Shown here: positions 38,673 through 48,649 of the stretch, piece after piece | Position numbering within the stretch: the first letter of the stretch is position 1 | Layout of the letters: every line of letters starts with the position of its first letter | Source of the DNA: Wurfbainia villosa | Lineage: Eukaryota; Streptophyta; Magnoliopsida; Zingiberales; Zingiberaceae | NCBI GenBank assembly: GCA_025175895.1 | Contig: CM045990.1 | Location: 56,297,704-56,361,703 of the forward strand | Direction: 5' to 3' | DNA: 64,000 nt | The notes under the pieces: generated by a model | What the model was told of the DNA's origin: nothing | What the model saw: only the letters and a program-made list of their open reading frames with translations | Databases searched by the model: none | Program-made: the position numbers and the translations under genes

Positions 38673-40988
38673 ATGGATGGATCCTTAGTGAATACTAAAA
38701 CGATGGACAGTTCAGTGGGAAGCACAAAGACCATGGATAGGTCACTAGAAGGAAGTTTGGCCTCTGATGTATCAGGAGAAGGTACAAATGGAATAAACAG
38801 ATTAGCAAAACGAATTAGTGTCTCTTTAGAAAATGAAATTTCCCTCAATGGAGCAGAGGAAATAACCAATGTTGTAGATGGTTCCAAACAACATGTAGTT
38901 GACATAGATACGACAGGAAGAAATACAACTAGTATCGATGGATGTATAAAAAATACTGGAGACGTCGATCCACTAGTGAAAAAGGTGTCTGAGACAACTG
39001 ATTATCTGCAGCTGGAACCGAAGGTGGGTATGGTTTTTCAATCCGAAGAGGAAGCATTTAATTTCTATAATTCATATGCTAAAAGAAAAGGTTTCAGTGT
39101 ACGCAAGGGGCATCTTTCTCGAAGAAGAGATAACAGCATACGTGATAGACACTATGTATGTAGCAATGAGGGTGCTCGTCAAGAACATCGCACTCATGTA
39201 ACTAAGAAACCTCGACCATTGGAGAGAACAAAATGTTCAGCTCGTATTGAATTCAAAGTAAACCGTTGTAATGCATGGGTAATAAATAAGTTTATCGAAG
39301 AGCATAATCATCCACTTGCAAGCCCAAATAAGATACACATGTTGCGTTCTCATAGAAAGAAATTACCTGTCGAACGGGCAATTTTTACTGAAGCAGATTA
39401 CTACTATGGGGTCAAACCATCTCAGATGCATGATAATCATTCAAAGGAGTTACATGGCACAGAATATAATGAATTACATATAAAAAATCAGTCATGCTTG
39501 AGCGCTACAAGGCTTAGGGATCTTGAGAAAGGAGATGCACAGTTCGTTCTAGATTTTCTGAAAAACAAACAGTCTGATGATCCATCATTTGTCTATGCAG
39601 TACAAATTGATGAAAAGGAACGCTTGACCAATTTCTTTTGGGTAGATGGACGGTCTAAAAATGATTTTGCCTACTTTGGGGATGCAGTCTTGTTTGACAC
39701 AACTTATCGGACGAGCAGGTTTGACTTACCTTTTGCAGCATTTGTTGGTGTGAATCATCATAAGCAAATTGTTATATTTGGGAATGCATTACTTCTGGAT
39801 GAGACTGTCGGATCCTTCATTTGGCTATTTAATACCTTTGTGGCTGCTATGTCTGGTAAAAAACCAAAAACAATTTTCACAGATCGATGTGCTGAATTGT
39901 CCCAAGCAGTTACTATGTCTTTCCCGGATGCATTCCATCGGTTTTGTTTATGGCATATATTAAAAAATGTTCCAAAAAACCATTCCCTGTCCAATCGCGA
40001 ACTCAACTTTCACAAAGATTTTGAAGATTGCATATTCGGTGGTAGCTCTGAAGAAGTTTTCTGTAAGCTGTGGGACAACTTGCTTTCTAAACATGGTCTT
40101 GGAAGTAGTGTATGGGTGAAGGATTTGTACTTGAGCAGAGATAAATGGGCTCTTCCTTACCTTAACAGTTCATTTTGTGCTACTATGATGACAAAACAAT
40201 GGGTTGAAAGCATGGACAATCTCTTTAAGATTCATTTCTATAGGAAATTGCCCCTTCCAAAATTTATTGCACAATACTTCAAGGCCTTAACTCAACTACG
40301 GGAGAAGGAACTTATTGAAGATTACGAATCTAGGCAAACTAAACCTGCCTTATTGGTTGATATACCTGTTCTAGCTGAAGCTGCAGAATCATATACGAGG
40401 AGAATATATGTGGATTTTGAATACGAGTATAAGAGTCAACTTGCCTGCCTATGCGAACCTATTGCGATGAATGGGACAAAATATACTTTCAGAGTCTCAG
40501 TTCCTCAAAAGTGCACTGGGATTGTTGAGTTTAATCCATCCAATCTTACAATTAAATGTAGTTGCAAGAAGTTTGAATCAATGGGTGTCTTGTGTATGCA
40601 CGCATTGAAGGTTCTTAATAATAATAACATTCTCTACCTACCTCCTCAGTATATTTTGAGGAGATGGACCAAGTATGCCAAAGATGGCATAGTGTATAGT
40701 AGAACACCATCAGTAGAGGACTCCAGTGCCCAAGATTCATTGACGTTGAGATATAGGCACATATGTCGCAAGGCAGTTTCTGTTGCAGTAAAGAGTGCTC
40801 CCTCCAAAAATGCCCTTGAGATTCTTGAACATGGACTCGACAGATTCATTGTAGAAATGGAAAATATTTTACATGGTGCTCCTTGGACCAGACAATCACA
40901 AAATATGAACATTGTCGATGATGTGCAGCAGAACTCATTAGAGACAAGTGGTATTTGTTTTGATGGTTTTGAGTTTTCTGCTAGATGA
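38673..40988 (+). CDS. FAR1-related sequence (FRS) transcription factor
   Basis: FRS proteins are plant transcription factors domesticated from Mutator-like transposases; FHY3/FAR1 members act in phytochrome A signalling. This 771-residue protein is encoded by a single uninterrupted exon. Domains in order are: an acidic/Ser-Thr-rich head (1-115); a FAR1 DNA-binding domain from about residue 122 (FQSEEEAFNFYNSYAKRKGF) to about 215 (EEHNHPLASP); a MULE transposase-like domain at about 335-430; and a SWIM zinc finger, C629-x-C631-x9-C641-x-H643. Candidate DDE-like residues are D342 (LFDTTYRT), D404 (IFTDRCAEL) and E512 (WVESMDNLF), so the triad appears retained. In the last motif a Trp-Val pair stands where family members often have R-S/A. 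The ATG is preceded by in-frame stops. The subgroup within FRS was not resolved. Confidence 0.94.
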   Translation: MDGSLVNTKTMDSSVGSTKTMDRSLEGSLASDVSGEGTNGINRLAKRISVSLENEISLNGAEEITNVVDGSKQHVVDIDTTGRNTTSIDGCIKNTGDVDPLVKKVSETTDYLQLEPKVGMVFQSEEEAFNFYNSYAKRKGFSVRKGHLSRRRDNSIRDRHYVCSNEGARQEHRTHVTKKPRPLERTKCSARIEFKVNRCNAWVINKFIEEHNHPLASPNKIHMLRSHRKKLPVERAIFTEADYYYGVKPSQMHDNHSKELHGTEYNELHIKNQSCLSATRLRDLEKGDAQFVLDFLKNKQSDDPSFVYAVQIDEKERLTNFFWVDGRSKNDFAYFGDAVLFDTTYRTSRFDLPFAAFVGVNHHKQIVIFGNALLLDETVGSFIWLFNTFVAAMSGKKPKTIFTDRCAELSQAVTMSFPDAFHRFCLWHILKNVPKNHSLSNRELNFHKDFEDCIFGGSSEEVFCKLWDNLLSKHGLGSSVWVKDLYLSRDKWALPYLNSSFCATMMTKQWVESMDNLFKIHFYRKLPLPKFIAQYFKALTQLREKELIEDYESRQTKPALLVDIPVLAEAAESYTRRIYVDFEYEYKSQLACLCEPIAMNGTKYTFRVSVPQKCTGIVEFNPSNLTIKCSCKKFESMGVLCMHALKVLNNNNILYLPPQYILRRWTKYAKDGIVYSRTPSVEDSSAQDSLTLRYRHICRKAVSVAVKSAPSKNALEILEHGLDRFIVEMENILHGAPWTRQSQNMNIVDDVQQNSLETSGICFDGFEFSAR

Positions 40989-41860
40989 CAGTAGAATTAC
41001 TATTGTGCCTTAGATGCAGAAACTTGTGCAAAATGAATTAGATGCATAAATCTCGATCTATTTCTACACATTATTTTTAATGAAATCTAAGATGCCTTCT
41101 GAGATGTTTTGCAGATTATTACAGTACAAGGACCTGTAACTTCTTGTGTTACACTGTAGTCAGTTTTTGTAAATCCTCCATTTCTTGGTTTTCAATATGG
41201 ATTGAATTTTACCGGTTTTTACTGCTGAGTTTAACTTCCTCTTAGTTTCTTTACTTTCTTTCGAGTTTACAGTCAATATGCAAATCAGACATGCACTAAT
41301 GCTAGTTTCTTTTTGCAGCAACTTGGTAGACTCAATGCTCGACTCTTCCAGTGTTACTGTAAATGTTGGGTAATCTTGAAGCATATCATTTAACAACTCA
41401 TTGGAGCCACTTGATTCTGAGTTGTGCCTGTATTACTTAATTTTTAAAAGCAGCTACCTTCTATATGTTTAAACACATAGGTTGATACTTGTTCACTAGT
41501 TAGAAGATACAAAACCAGAATTCGTTGAAAATTGTAATTCTATCTCTAGCTAGTTGCTTTGCATGACCAAGATTCATGCTTATGTGATTTACAATGGATT
41601 GGAAGAATATTTGATGATATTTATCTCTCTAATAATTGAAAACTGATGTTTTAATTTGAATAGCTTTATGTGTATACAAGAAGAATAAGTCCTGAGTCCT
41701 TTCATATATTAAAGCATGTTAATCATATGGTTTGGGCTGACATTTCCACCTTGCAAAACTAGAGCAGAAGTGCCGTTAATTAATATATTGAAGTATGGGT
41801 ACTTCAATTTGCTTCCTCTGCATCATCATATTGACATCAATGAATGAATCATGATACTAC

Positions 41861-42007
41861 AACAACAACAACAAAGCTTTATTCCACTAGGTGGGGTCGG
41901 CTATATGGATCCTTCTACGCCATTGGACTCTATTCCCTACTATATCATCATCTATATTTAAATAAATTTTATCTTATTTTATTGTTGCTAACCAAGTCTT
42001 TTTTGGT
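41861..42007 (-). mobile_element. 5'-truncated RTE LINE copy (3' end only)
   Basis: 147 bp match the 3' terminus of the LINE at 52894 almost base for base, from the (TTG)n tail (seen as CAACAACAAC on +) inward to CTTTTTTGGT. TGATAC occurs just left of the tail and just right of the break, a possible short target duplication. Confidence 0.85.
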
Positions 42008-42452
42008 GATACAAGTGCAAATTAATGTCGTAAAACAATTTGATTGTTTGTTCTATTGCTATTTGTATAAACTGGTTCTTATTGCTGCAACATTTTAAAA
42101 AAGAGAAAATAAGTTGGTGTTCGTTCTTTTTAGAAAATGTTGTAGCCTAATGTGTGATCTTTGAGAATCCTTCAAATGGTGCTTTGCCTGCAGGGAATGG
42201 GCATGGACAATTGTTAATGTACCACATTTATACCTGTTGTCGATTTATGTCATCTTATGTTCTTGCTAATACAAATTTTTTAGAGCATTTATAGCGCTTA
42301 TTTTTCCTATTCCATTCTAATTTGCCTCCACTGTCATCTATGGTCGGCAATTTATTCCTTCTAAGCCTCTCTGCTTTACTTGCATTTCCTGTCTGATGGT
42401 ACCTCAACAGAGTATTTGTTTAGGATTTCATTTTATAATTAGAAATAAGTTG

Positions 42453-42620
42453 AAGGGGAGATTTGATGCAACAGTAAAATTATTATCCAGTGACCTAAAG
42501 ATCACATGTTCGAGTCATGAAAATAATCTTTTTTAAAGTAAGATAAGACTGCGTACAATAAATCCTTCGCAAGGATCCTGCATTCACGGGAGCTTCGTGT
42601 ACCAGATTATTTTTTTTTTA
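42453..42620 (+). mobile_element. Au-like SINE with 16-bp target duplication
   Basis: A 168-bp element contains a B-box-like TGTTCGAGTC and the block GCGTACAATAA, followed by CACGGGAGCTTCGTGTACC. These resemble the conserved core and 3' end of the plant Au SINE family, which ends GGGAGCTT.GTGCACCGG. It ends in a T run. Flanks are AATTAGAAATAAGTTG (42437-42452) and AATTAGAAATAAATTG (42621-42636), a target duplication with one mismatch. Confidence 0.8.
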
Positions 42621-43356
42621 AATTAGAAATAAATTGGTAGATTTTCAAGGTGACTCCATGCTGTGTTATTTTATGTCTTAGCCTAATAAAATTTAGCTAC
42701 CTGTTTCTGAGTTTTGTTCATCCTGGTGCTATATCATTTTGTGTATTACTCATTTACTCTTGCAATATTTTGCTTGTATTTTCTTGGTTGGTTCATTGCC
42801 CGTGTTTAAGATTCAATTTTACAGATTTGATCCCAATATAAAGTTTCATGGACCATGATCAATGTGATGTAATTTGTTTACTCTCTAACTGAGCTGAGTT
42901 TCAGTGGATTGTCTCTCAGAAGATGGCATGCTGGTAAGTACTTACCAACTGTTTTTTTTTAGTAGTTTCAGAATTTATTTGACATTTTCTGCCTAGAAGA
43001 AATTCATCAAATAATCGAAACTCTTTCCTTTTCTATTATTGGCAAACCTAATATCTTGTGGGCATTGAAAATGTTCTCATCTTGAACATTATACTTTTCA
43101 TGGTTGATCTTTCTTTTCTCTTTGAGGACTATTTTACTGTCATCATGATTATATGTACATATTGCTTATTTGAGGAATAGCAATTTTCATTACCTTTATG
43201 AGGTAGATCATTCAACAACCGTTGTTATTTAAAACAAAGATTACTATTTATCAACTGCTGATGACTGTTGAACTATAAGTCCTTTACCTAAGTCGATACT
43301 GACAACAACATTTATAAGTTGAGAATTCTATCGAATTCTGATATATATAGTGGTAA

Positions 43357-43410
43357 TTTGGTTCAATGAGCATCAATTATTACTTTGGTTCAATGAGCAT
43401 CAATTGTTAC
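43357..43410. repeat. 27-bp tandem duplication
   Basis: TTTGGTTCAATGAGCATCAA is repeated twice with a period of 27 bp (starts at 43357 and 43384). One mismatch separates the units. Confidence 0.85.
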
Positions 43411-43803
43411 TTTGTTGGATTGTAATTAAGCTATTGTCAGTTCTAAAACTCTCTGCCTTGTGTTCTACATGATGGCCTCGGTAGAAGTTCAATTACTCAA
43501 ATCTTTTACTGGTTTCTAAATATACCGAAAGATATGATTTGACTATTAGCATAGTTGACCATCCTGAGGCATATTGAGTTTCACAAAAACACCTCCCTTG
43601 AACATATGAACCAGATAGCCTATGTTCATATATCAAATTCACCTTATGCGTTGTTTGTACTGTGCTCATGCACATACAATTTTAATTATTCCTCACTGTT
43701 TCCACGCAAATCGATCTGCCATGCACATTTGATCTTCACTTTAACTTGTCTGTGTTTTGAAAGTCAACTATCTCTCTGTATTTACCATGCAGGTACAAAG
43801 TCA

Positions 43804-43925
43804 TCTTCAACTTTCTTCAAGTATCTCTTGAGCATTGTCATGGGACCACATCTAACAGTATCTCTTGAAGTAACATTCTTCAACTTTCTTTTGAGCATTG
43901 TCATGGAACCACATCTAGAGGTGCC
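43804..43925. repeat. Imperfect tandem duplication
   Basis: CTTCAACTTTCTT...TTGAGCATTGTCATGG.ACCACATCTA occurs twice head to tail (from about 43808 and 43879). The second copy lacks about 10 bp. It creates a small open frame that I do not consider a gene. Confidence 0.75.
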
Positions 43926-45642
43926 ATTATCATTAACCTAATTTTTGGCTTCCTGAGGTTGCACTGATTTCTATTGTGACAGGATACAAGATGTTATTGT
44001 TCTGACTGTGATGTAGAGGGCTGATCGAAAACACTTGAAATGCTTGCTTGCGTGATTTGTAACTATTGTTGAATCTCTACCCTTTTTTCCTTTTCTATTT
44101 GTACCCGTGACATGTACTTTAGTGAGATCTATTTTGTTTCTGTGATACTGGACGAGTATCTATTGTGCTACTCTCGTTCCCCGGATGTAACCACCGTAGA
44201 TTACTTGCCTGCATCACGTTTAGCTTCCCATGCATAACATGCCACTATGTGCAAATGTCCTTTCTAAATGTGTTTTTATTTTCAGAGATCTCGTGTTTAG
44301 CGTGATTCATCATATTCATAATGCTGAATCGAGTTAGGTTACATTTAATTTAATGCCCAACTTTAGACAGAAGCTTCGGCGCACAGAAGTTATGTTCCTT
44401 TAGCAATTATTGATCTGTTATAATTTCTAACTGAGCTGCTTATATCAATGTGACTGAGGTGAGCTAAGATTGATCAAGTCGCGTCTTCACATCTGGATGT
44501 GGCTTTGCCGAGGTGGATGTGGCTTCACTTTTGATCGCCGAAGTGGGTACAGCAGTTGTTTCTCCATTCATTCAACATGACAACGATTGCTATGCCTAGC
44601 ATCCAACCAACACGAACAACATAACCATGTCTGCAAGTTCTGATGAATTGTCAAGTAAATCATCAATAGATACAATACATTGAAAGCTACCTTTAGTTTT
44701 TTAGAGTTAGGTCTGCTCAATCAAGTTATATGATGAGTTGGGGGGTCAGAGTGCCCATTCCAGGATCATCAAAGTATCGGTTTCTTCCGTTCTTTCGCCT
44801 TCTCACTTCGACAGTACACTGAATTGAATCACTTTTTTATCGAGTCGTTAAGGCTGATTAAATTGAATAGTTGGTTGGATCAAATCATCTCCAAAATCAC
44901 CAACATTAAATTGATGCCGATGCTTGTGCTGGTCTTTGAAAAACCATATCTGATTATGGTGCTTGTTGGCCTCGGCCTTACCTGATCATGACAATTTAGA
45001 AGTAGCTATAGGAAAATTATCTTGAATAATAGAATATATCGTACAAATTGGCATATATACCCCATAACTTTCACTATTAAAGCAAGATTTCAAGAGAAAT
45101 TTTATAACTACTTTGGTTGCTGTTTTTTTTTTTAAATTTTCTTTCTTTTTTTAAATATAAGTTTCAATCGGAAGGGGAAAAAGGTAAATCTATCTTTAAT
45201 TAATTTAAAAGTATTAAATATTGCTGTTATTGATTTTAAAAATATTACTTAAAAATAAATACATTTTACCAATCGATAATACTACGTACTTTAAAGATTA
45301 TATATAAAAAAAAAAACTAGTCCACTGACATATGTAACGGGTCCTCCTCAACTAGTTGGCGGTGGCGGGCCAATTTAAGCCACAACCTTTTGTTCGACAG
45401 GGTTAGAGTCGAAATAACTGTTGATAATTACATAATTTAACTTTTTATATAGTTAAATTAATCTCAGGTCTCTAAAATTGTTTTTAAAAATATATAATAA
45501 TTTATTTATCATTCCATAAGATTTTATATTGACATGAATAATATAATTCATCCATGACATGATTTAGCAAATCTGACTTAAAGCTTATGAATGGAAAATA
45601 AAATAAAAATTATATATATATATATATATAGGAGGTTTTCTA

Positions 45643-45781
45643 CTGCACACCGAAAGTTTACGCGTCTATGCACACTTACTCATGTGAATGTGAACAGTGA
45701 ATTAATTATTCACGTGAATAATGAATTCACTGTTCGCGTGAGTAAGCGCGCACATACGCATAAACTTTCAGCGCGGAGCAG
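45643..45781. repeat. 139-bp imperfect palindrome embedded in a TA microsatellite
   Basis: Two arms of about 68 bp are inverted around the perfect centre ATTATTCACGTGAATAAT. The left arm starts CTGCACACCGAAAGTTTACG and the right arm ends with its imperfect complement. It is flanked by (TA)n runs at about 45610-45630 and 45784-45801. This could be a MITE-like fold-back that entered a TA repeat, or a hairpin-forming sequence expanded locally. Confidence 0.75.
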
Positions 45782-45804
45782 ATAATATATATATATATAT
45801 ACTG

Positions 45805-46560
45805 AGTGTCGGTGCGCTCCGTGCTCGACGAAGAAATGCACAGTAACCGTGCACTCGACGTCGCTCGAAGTTGCTGGCGGAAGGTCGGATTCTGGCCACG
45901 ATCCGGTCGGAATTCAGCGGAGGTCCGATTGGAATCCGCTCGCGATTTGGCCGACATTAGAGTCCGATCGGATCATGGTTGGATTCGAAACGGTCGCGAT
46001 TGCGATCGCCAATAGCCGTGACATTGGCGACCGCAATCGCGGTCGCGGCCGAATCGCGATCAGATCGTGGCCGAATCACGATCGGATTGTGACCGGATTA
46101 CGGCTGCCAGTGGTGTGTGCCACTGCAGCTGCAATCTCAATCATTTTCCAGTGTCGGTCGGATCACGGACGGAATCCGACCTGCTGCCGATGAATCAGTG
46201 CCCACAGGGGGTGAAATCGCGCGTGGAGGAAACACTGTACATTTTTCATTACTGTGCAATCACGATTGATCGAACGGTGAAGAAACTATCGCGCACGAGT
46301 TGCGCAGGACGCTTTTGTGTGTGTTTGTGCATGACTCATCCCTGTGTCGTCGATGCTTTCGCCGTTGGTCACTGCCTATGCTATAACTATGTTTGAATTC
46401 AACGGGTGCCTATGCTATCCGATCGCGGGCGTCAACTATCACGATGTCGAGGCTACCAATCGTGGTTGCTGGCAGCCGCGATGTCGAGATTGTCGATTAT
46501 GACTAGATCGTGGCTGAATTCCGATCAAATTCGATCAATCGTCGTGATGCCGAGCTACGA
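45805..46560. other. CG-rich degenerate repeat block
   Basis: The block is rich in CGATCG, GGAATCCG, CCGATCGGA and TCGCGATC words in both orientations, very unlike the AT-rich flanks. Open frames through it are by-products of this composition. It resembles part of a GC-rich transposon or satellite-like sequence; I cannot name it. Confidence 0.45.
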
Positions 46561-46675
46561 ATGTGCATAGAAGAAACATTGTGCATTTTTAATTACTATG
46601 TGATGTGAATATAATTTAGCCTATGGACCCAGGGAGCAATTAAAGATAAGAGTAGAGTCTAACTGTTGGACTATG

Positions 46676-46920
46676 TAATGAGTCAGAAGAGGGACGATTC
46701 TAGAACAGTAGAAAATAGGAGTAAGCCGAGTTGGAAGTGGGGCGATCCATAAAGAGTAGAAAGCAGGAGTAAGTTGAGTCGGGAGTGGGGCGACTTGAGA
46801 AGGATAAAAAGCAAAAATAATTAAGTCAAATCGGGAGTGGAGCGACTCCAGAAATGTAGAAGGCATAAGTAGGTCAAGTCAGGAGTGGAGCGATTCGAGA
46901 AGGGTAGAGAACATAAATAG
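46676..46920. repeat. ~50-bp imperfect tandem array (about five units)
   Basis: Units contain GAGT(C/T)GGGAGTGGGGCGA followed by a GAGAAGGGTAGAAAGCA-like segment and AAGTAGGT(C/T)(G/A)AGTC. Anchor GTGG(G/A)GCGA occurrences are spaced roughly 45-55 bp apart from about 46688 to 46890. Such arrays are common in LTRs. Confidence 0.7.
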
Positions 46921-47480
46921 GTTGAGTAGAGGAGCATAATGATTCGAGAGATAAGGACCACAAAAGAGATTATTTCTTCATGCGAAATATACTTGATCCC
47001 CTAATGATCTTTTCTAATAATGACTCTTTTATTTATATATATATATACACATGGAAATGCCTAACAGAGGTTGTCTTCTAATGACCTGATAAGGGACGTT
47101 ATTAGCAGACAACGTAGATGTGTGAAGGATCTCAAAGATGTTATATAAAGACAGATTAAAATAAACGAGGAGACTCTATTACTCTCTAGTCTTTTCTTTT
47201 CCTAAAAAAATCTTACACAATTCTTGATCTGTCATGTCTGACTTAAACATCGAAGGATCATTAGTCGGAATCCTAATGATGATTGTTTGACATATATTAA
47301 TCTTAACAAGGATACTATTGTAGTTGTGAGAATCCTATCTTTCATGAAAGCTCGATGAAAGGTATCCAGAAAAATGACCATATCACTGTGCATTCCCATA
47401 GTTGTACAGGATAAGTCGCGTTGGTAGCCATAAGTTGGTCGTAATCTGATCAAAGTTCGGCCGGAGGGGCGTCGATGAAA
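46920..47480 (+). mobile_element. Probable LTR-retrotransposon LTR remnant
   Basis: The order of signals is LTR-like: the tandem array just upstream, then GTTATATAAAGAC (TATA-like, near 47140), a CTCTATTACTCTCTAGTC tract, and CTTGATCTGTCATGTCTGAC with a following CATCGAAGGATC segment. This resembles U5 ends of many plant LTRs. No partner LTR, primer site or target duplication was found, so this is tentative. Confidence 0.4.
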
Positions 47481-48649
47481 ATTTCGATGAGTTCAAGGGC
47501 TAGGTTATAGTGCAAATGATGATTGATGATGAAAAATTTTATCGAAATTGTGGAAGAAAATTATTATGTTTTTTTTATTTACTGTGTAATTGTGTAATTG
47601 AGATAGCATCGTAATATTTCTCTATCTTTATTATGAGATTCCCAGTTGTCACTGAGATATACATCACATTCACATCTTTGTTTTCTCTAATTTCATAAAA
47701 ATAGAATAAAAAAAAAATCCCCATCTTGATGTTGATTGTAGATGAAATGAGTGGCAAAAAACCAACAACCTGGATAATATACTTCGAATATGAATCAACT
47801 AAACTTAATCTAATTTAGTTCACTAAAATGAAATGAATTACTCTGAGATTGCAGAGTTACGGTGCACTAGAGTGTTCAATTTATTTCTCAAATATTTACG
47901 ATTCAATTTTTAATTATGATGAATTTAATTATTTTTTTCAAATTAAATGATAAAGTAGAAAAGTTAAAACTATTGTGCAAATTGATTTATTTACCTTCCA
48001 TTTTTTTATTCACAATTCATTGGAAGAGACTTTTTTTTTTTAATGATTCATTTAATTATTCCGGTTGTGTCAAGTTAACCTGCTTAAAATTTATTTTTTG
48101 GGTTAAAGATTTCAATCTGATTTATTTATTGATTTGAATTATCACCCTTAATGAAATATCATGCAGGATTTTTCTTCAATAATTATATCAGTCTATTTGT
48201 TCCTGTCACCCTTCAACTATAAATCACAGCTTCCTTCCATTTATATAAAAAAATAAAAGGTCTCTTCCAATAAATATCTCTCATTTCGAAATTCACACAA
48301 ACATATGTTCTTACGTGACATGAACTCATAATACATTAATGTAAAAAGAAAAAAAAATTAAAAGAGGCATAAAAAAAATCCAATGCCATTCATCTGCCTC
48401 CCCACATCCATTGTCCCCCGCCAGAAAATTAGCAAATAATAGGTGAAAAAATAGCCAAATCCAAGGAATTTCCTCACCTGCTCCGCCAATCCACATGATG
48501 CTCAGCTGCTGCAGCCTTCCATTCACTTCCCCCTCGATTTCTGCTTTAGCATGCTAAGTCCGTGTCTCCTCTGATTCGGTAATGTGAAAGAAGACGCAGC
48601 CATGGAGAAGTAAGCAAGGAAGGATTTTTGTACTCATGTACTGAGCAGG

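Larger units (their letters stand above)
40989..48649. other. Long intergenic region with repeats
   Basis: The FRS 3' UTR occupies the start. There are no supported genes in the 7.6 kb. It contains an RTE stub, an Au-like SINE, short tandem duplications, a palindrome in a TA microsatellite, a CG-rich repetitive block, a ~50-bp tandem array and LTR-like sequence, listed separately. The parts at 44.3-45.6 kb and 47.5-48.6 kb show nothing I can name. Confidence 0.6.

Noticed and set aside
38673..40988. FRS gene as an active Mutator transposase, partner of the fold-back element at 56419
   Set aside because: It has a typical FRS domain order, an intact single-copy-like context and no terminal repeats around it; closeness is not evidence of a link.
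43555..43941. 128-codon open frame
   Set aside because: Its repeated LLSIVM.PHL wording comes from a DNA tandem duplication; no homology or splice context was seen.
45849..46396. Overlapping frames of 114 and 109 codons
   Set aside because: Composition of the CG-rich repeat block keeps frames open; there is no protein-like conservation.
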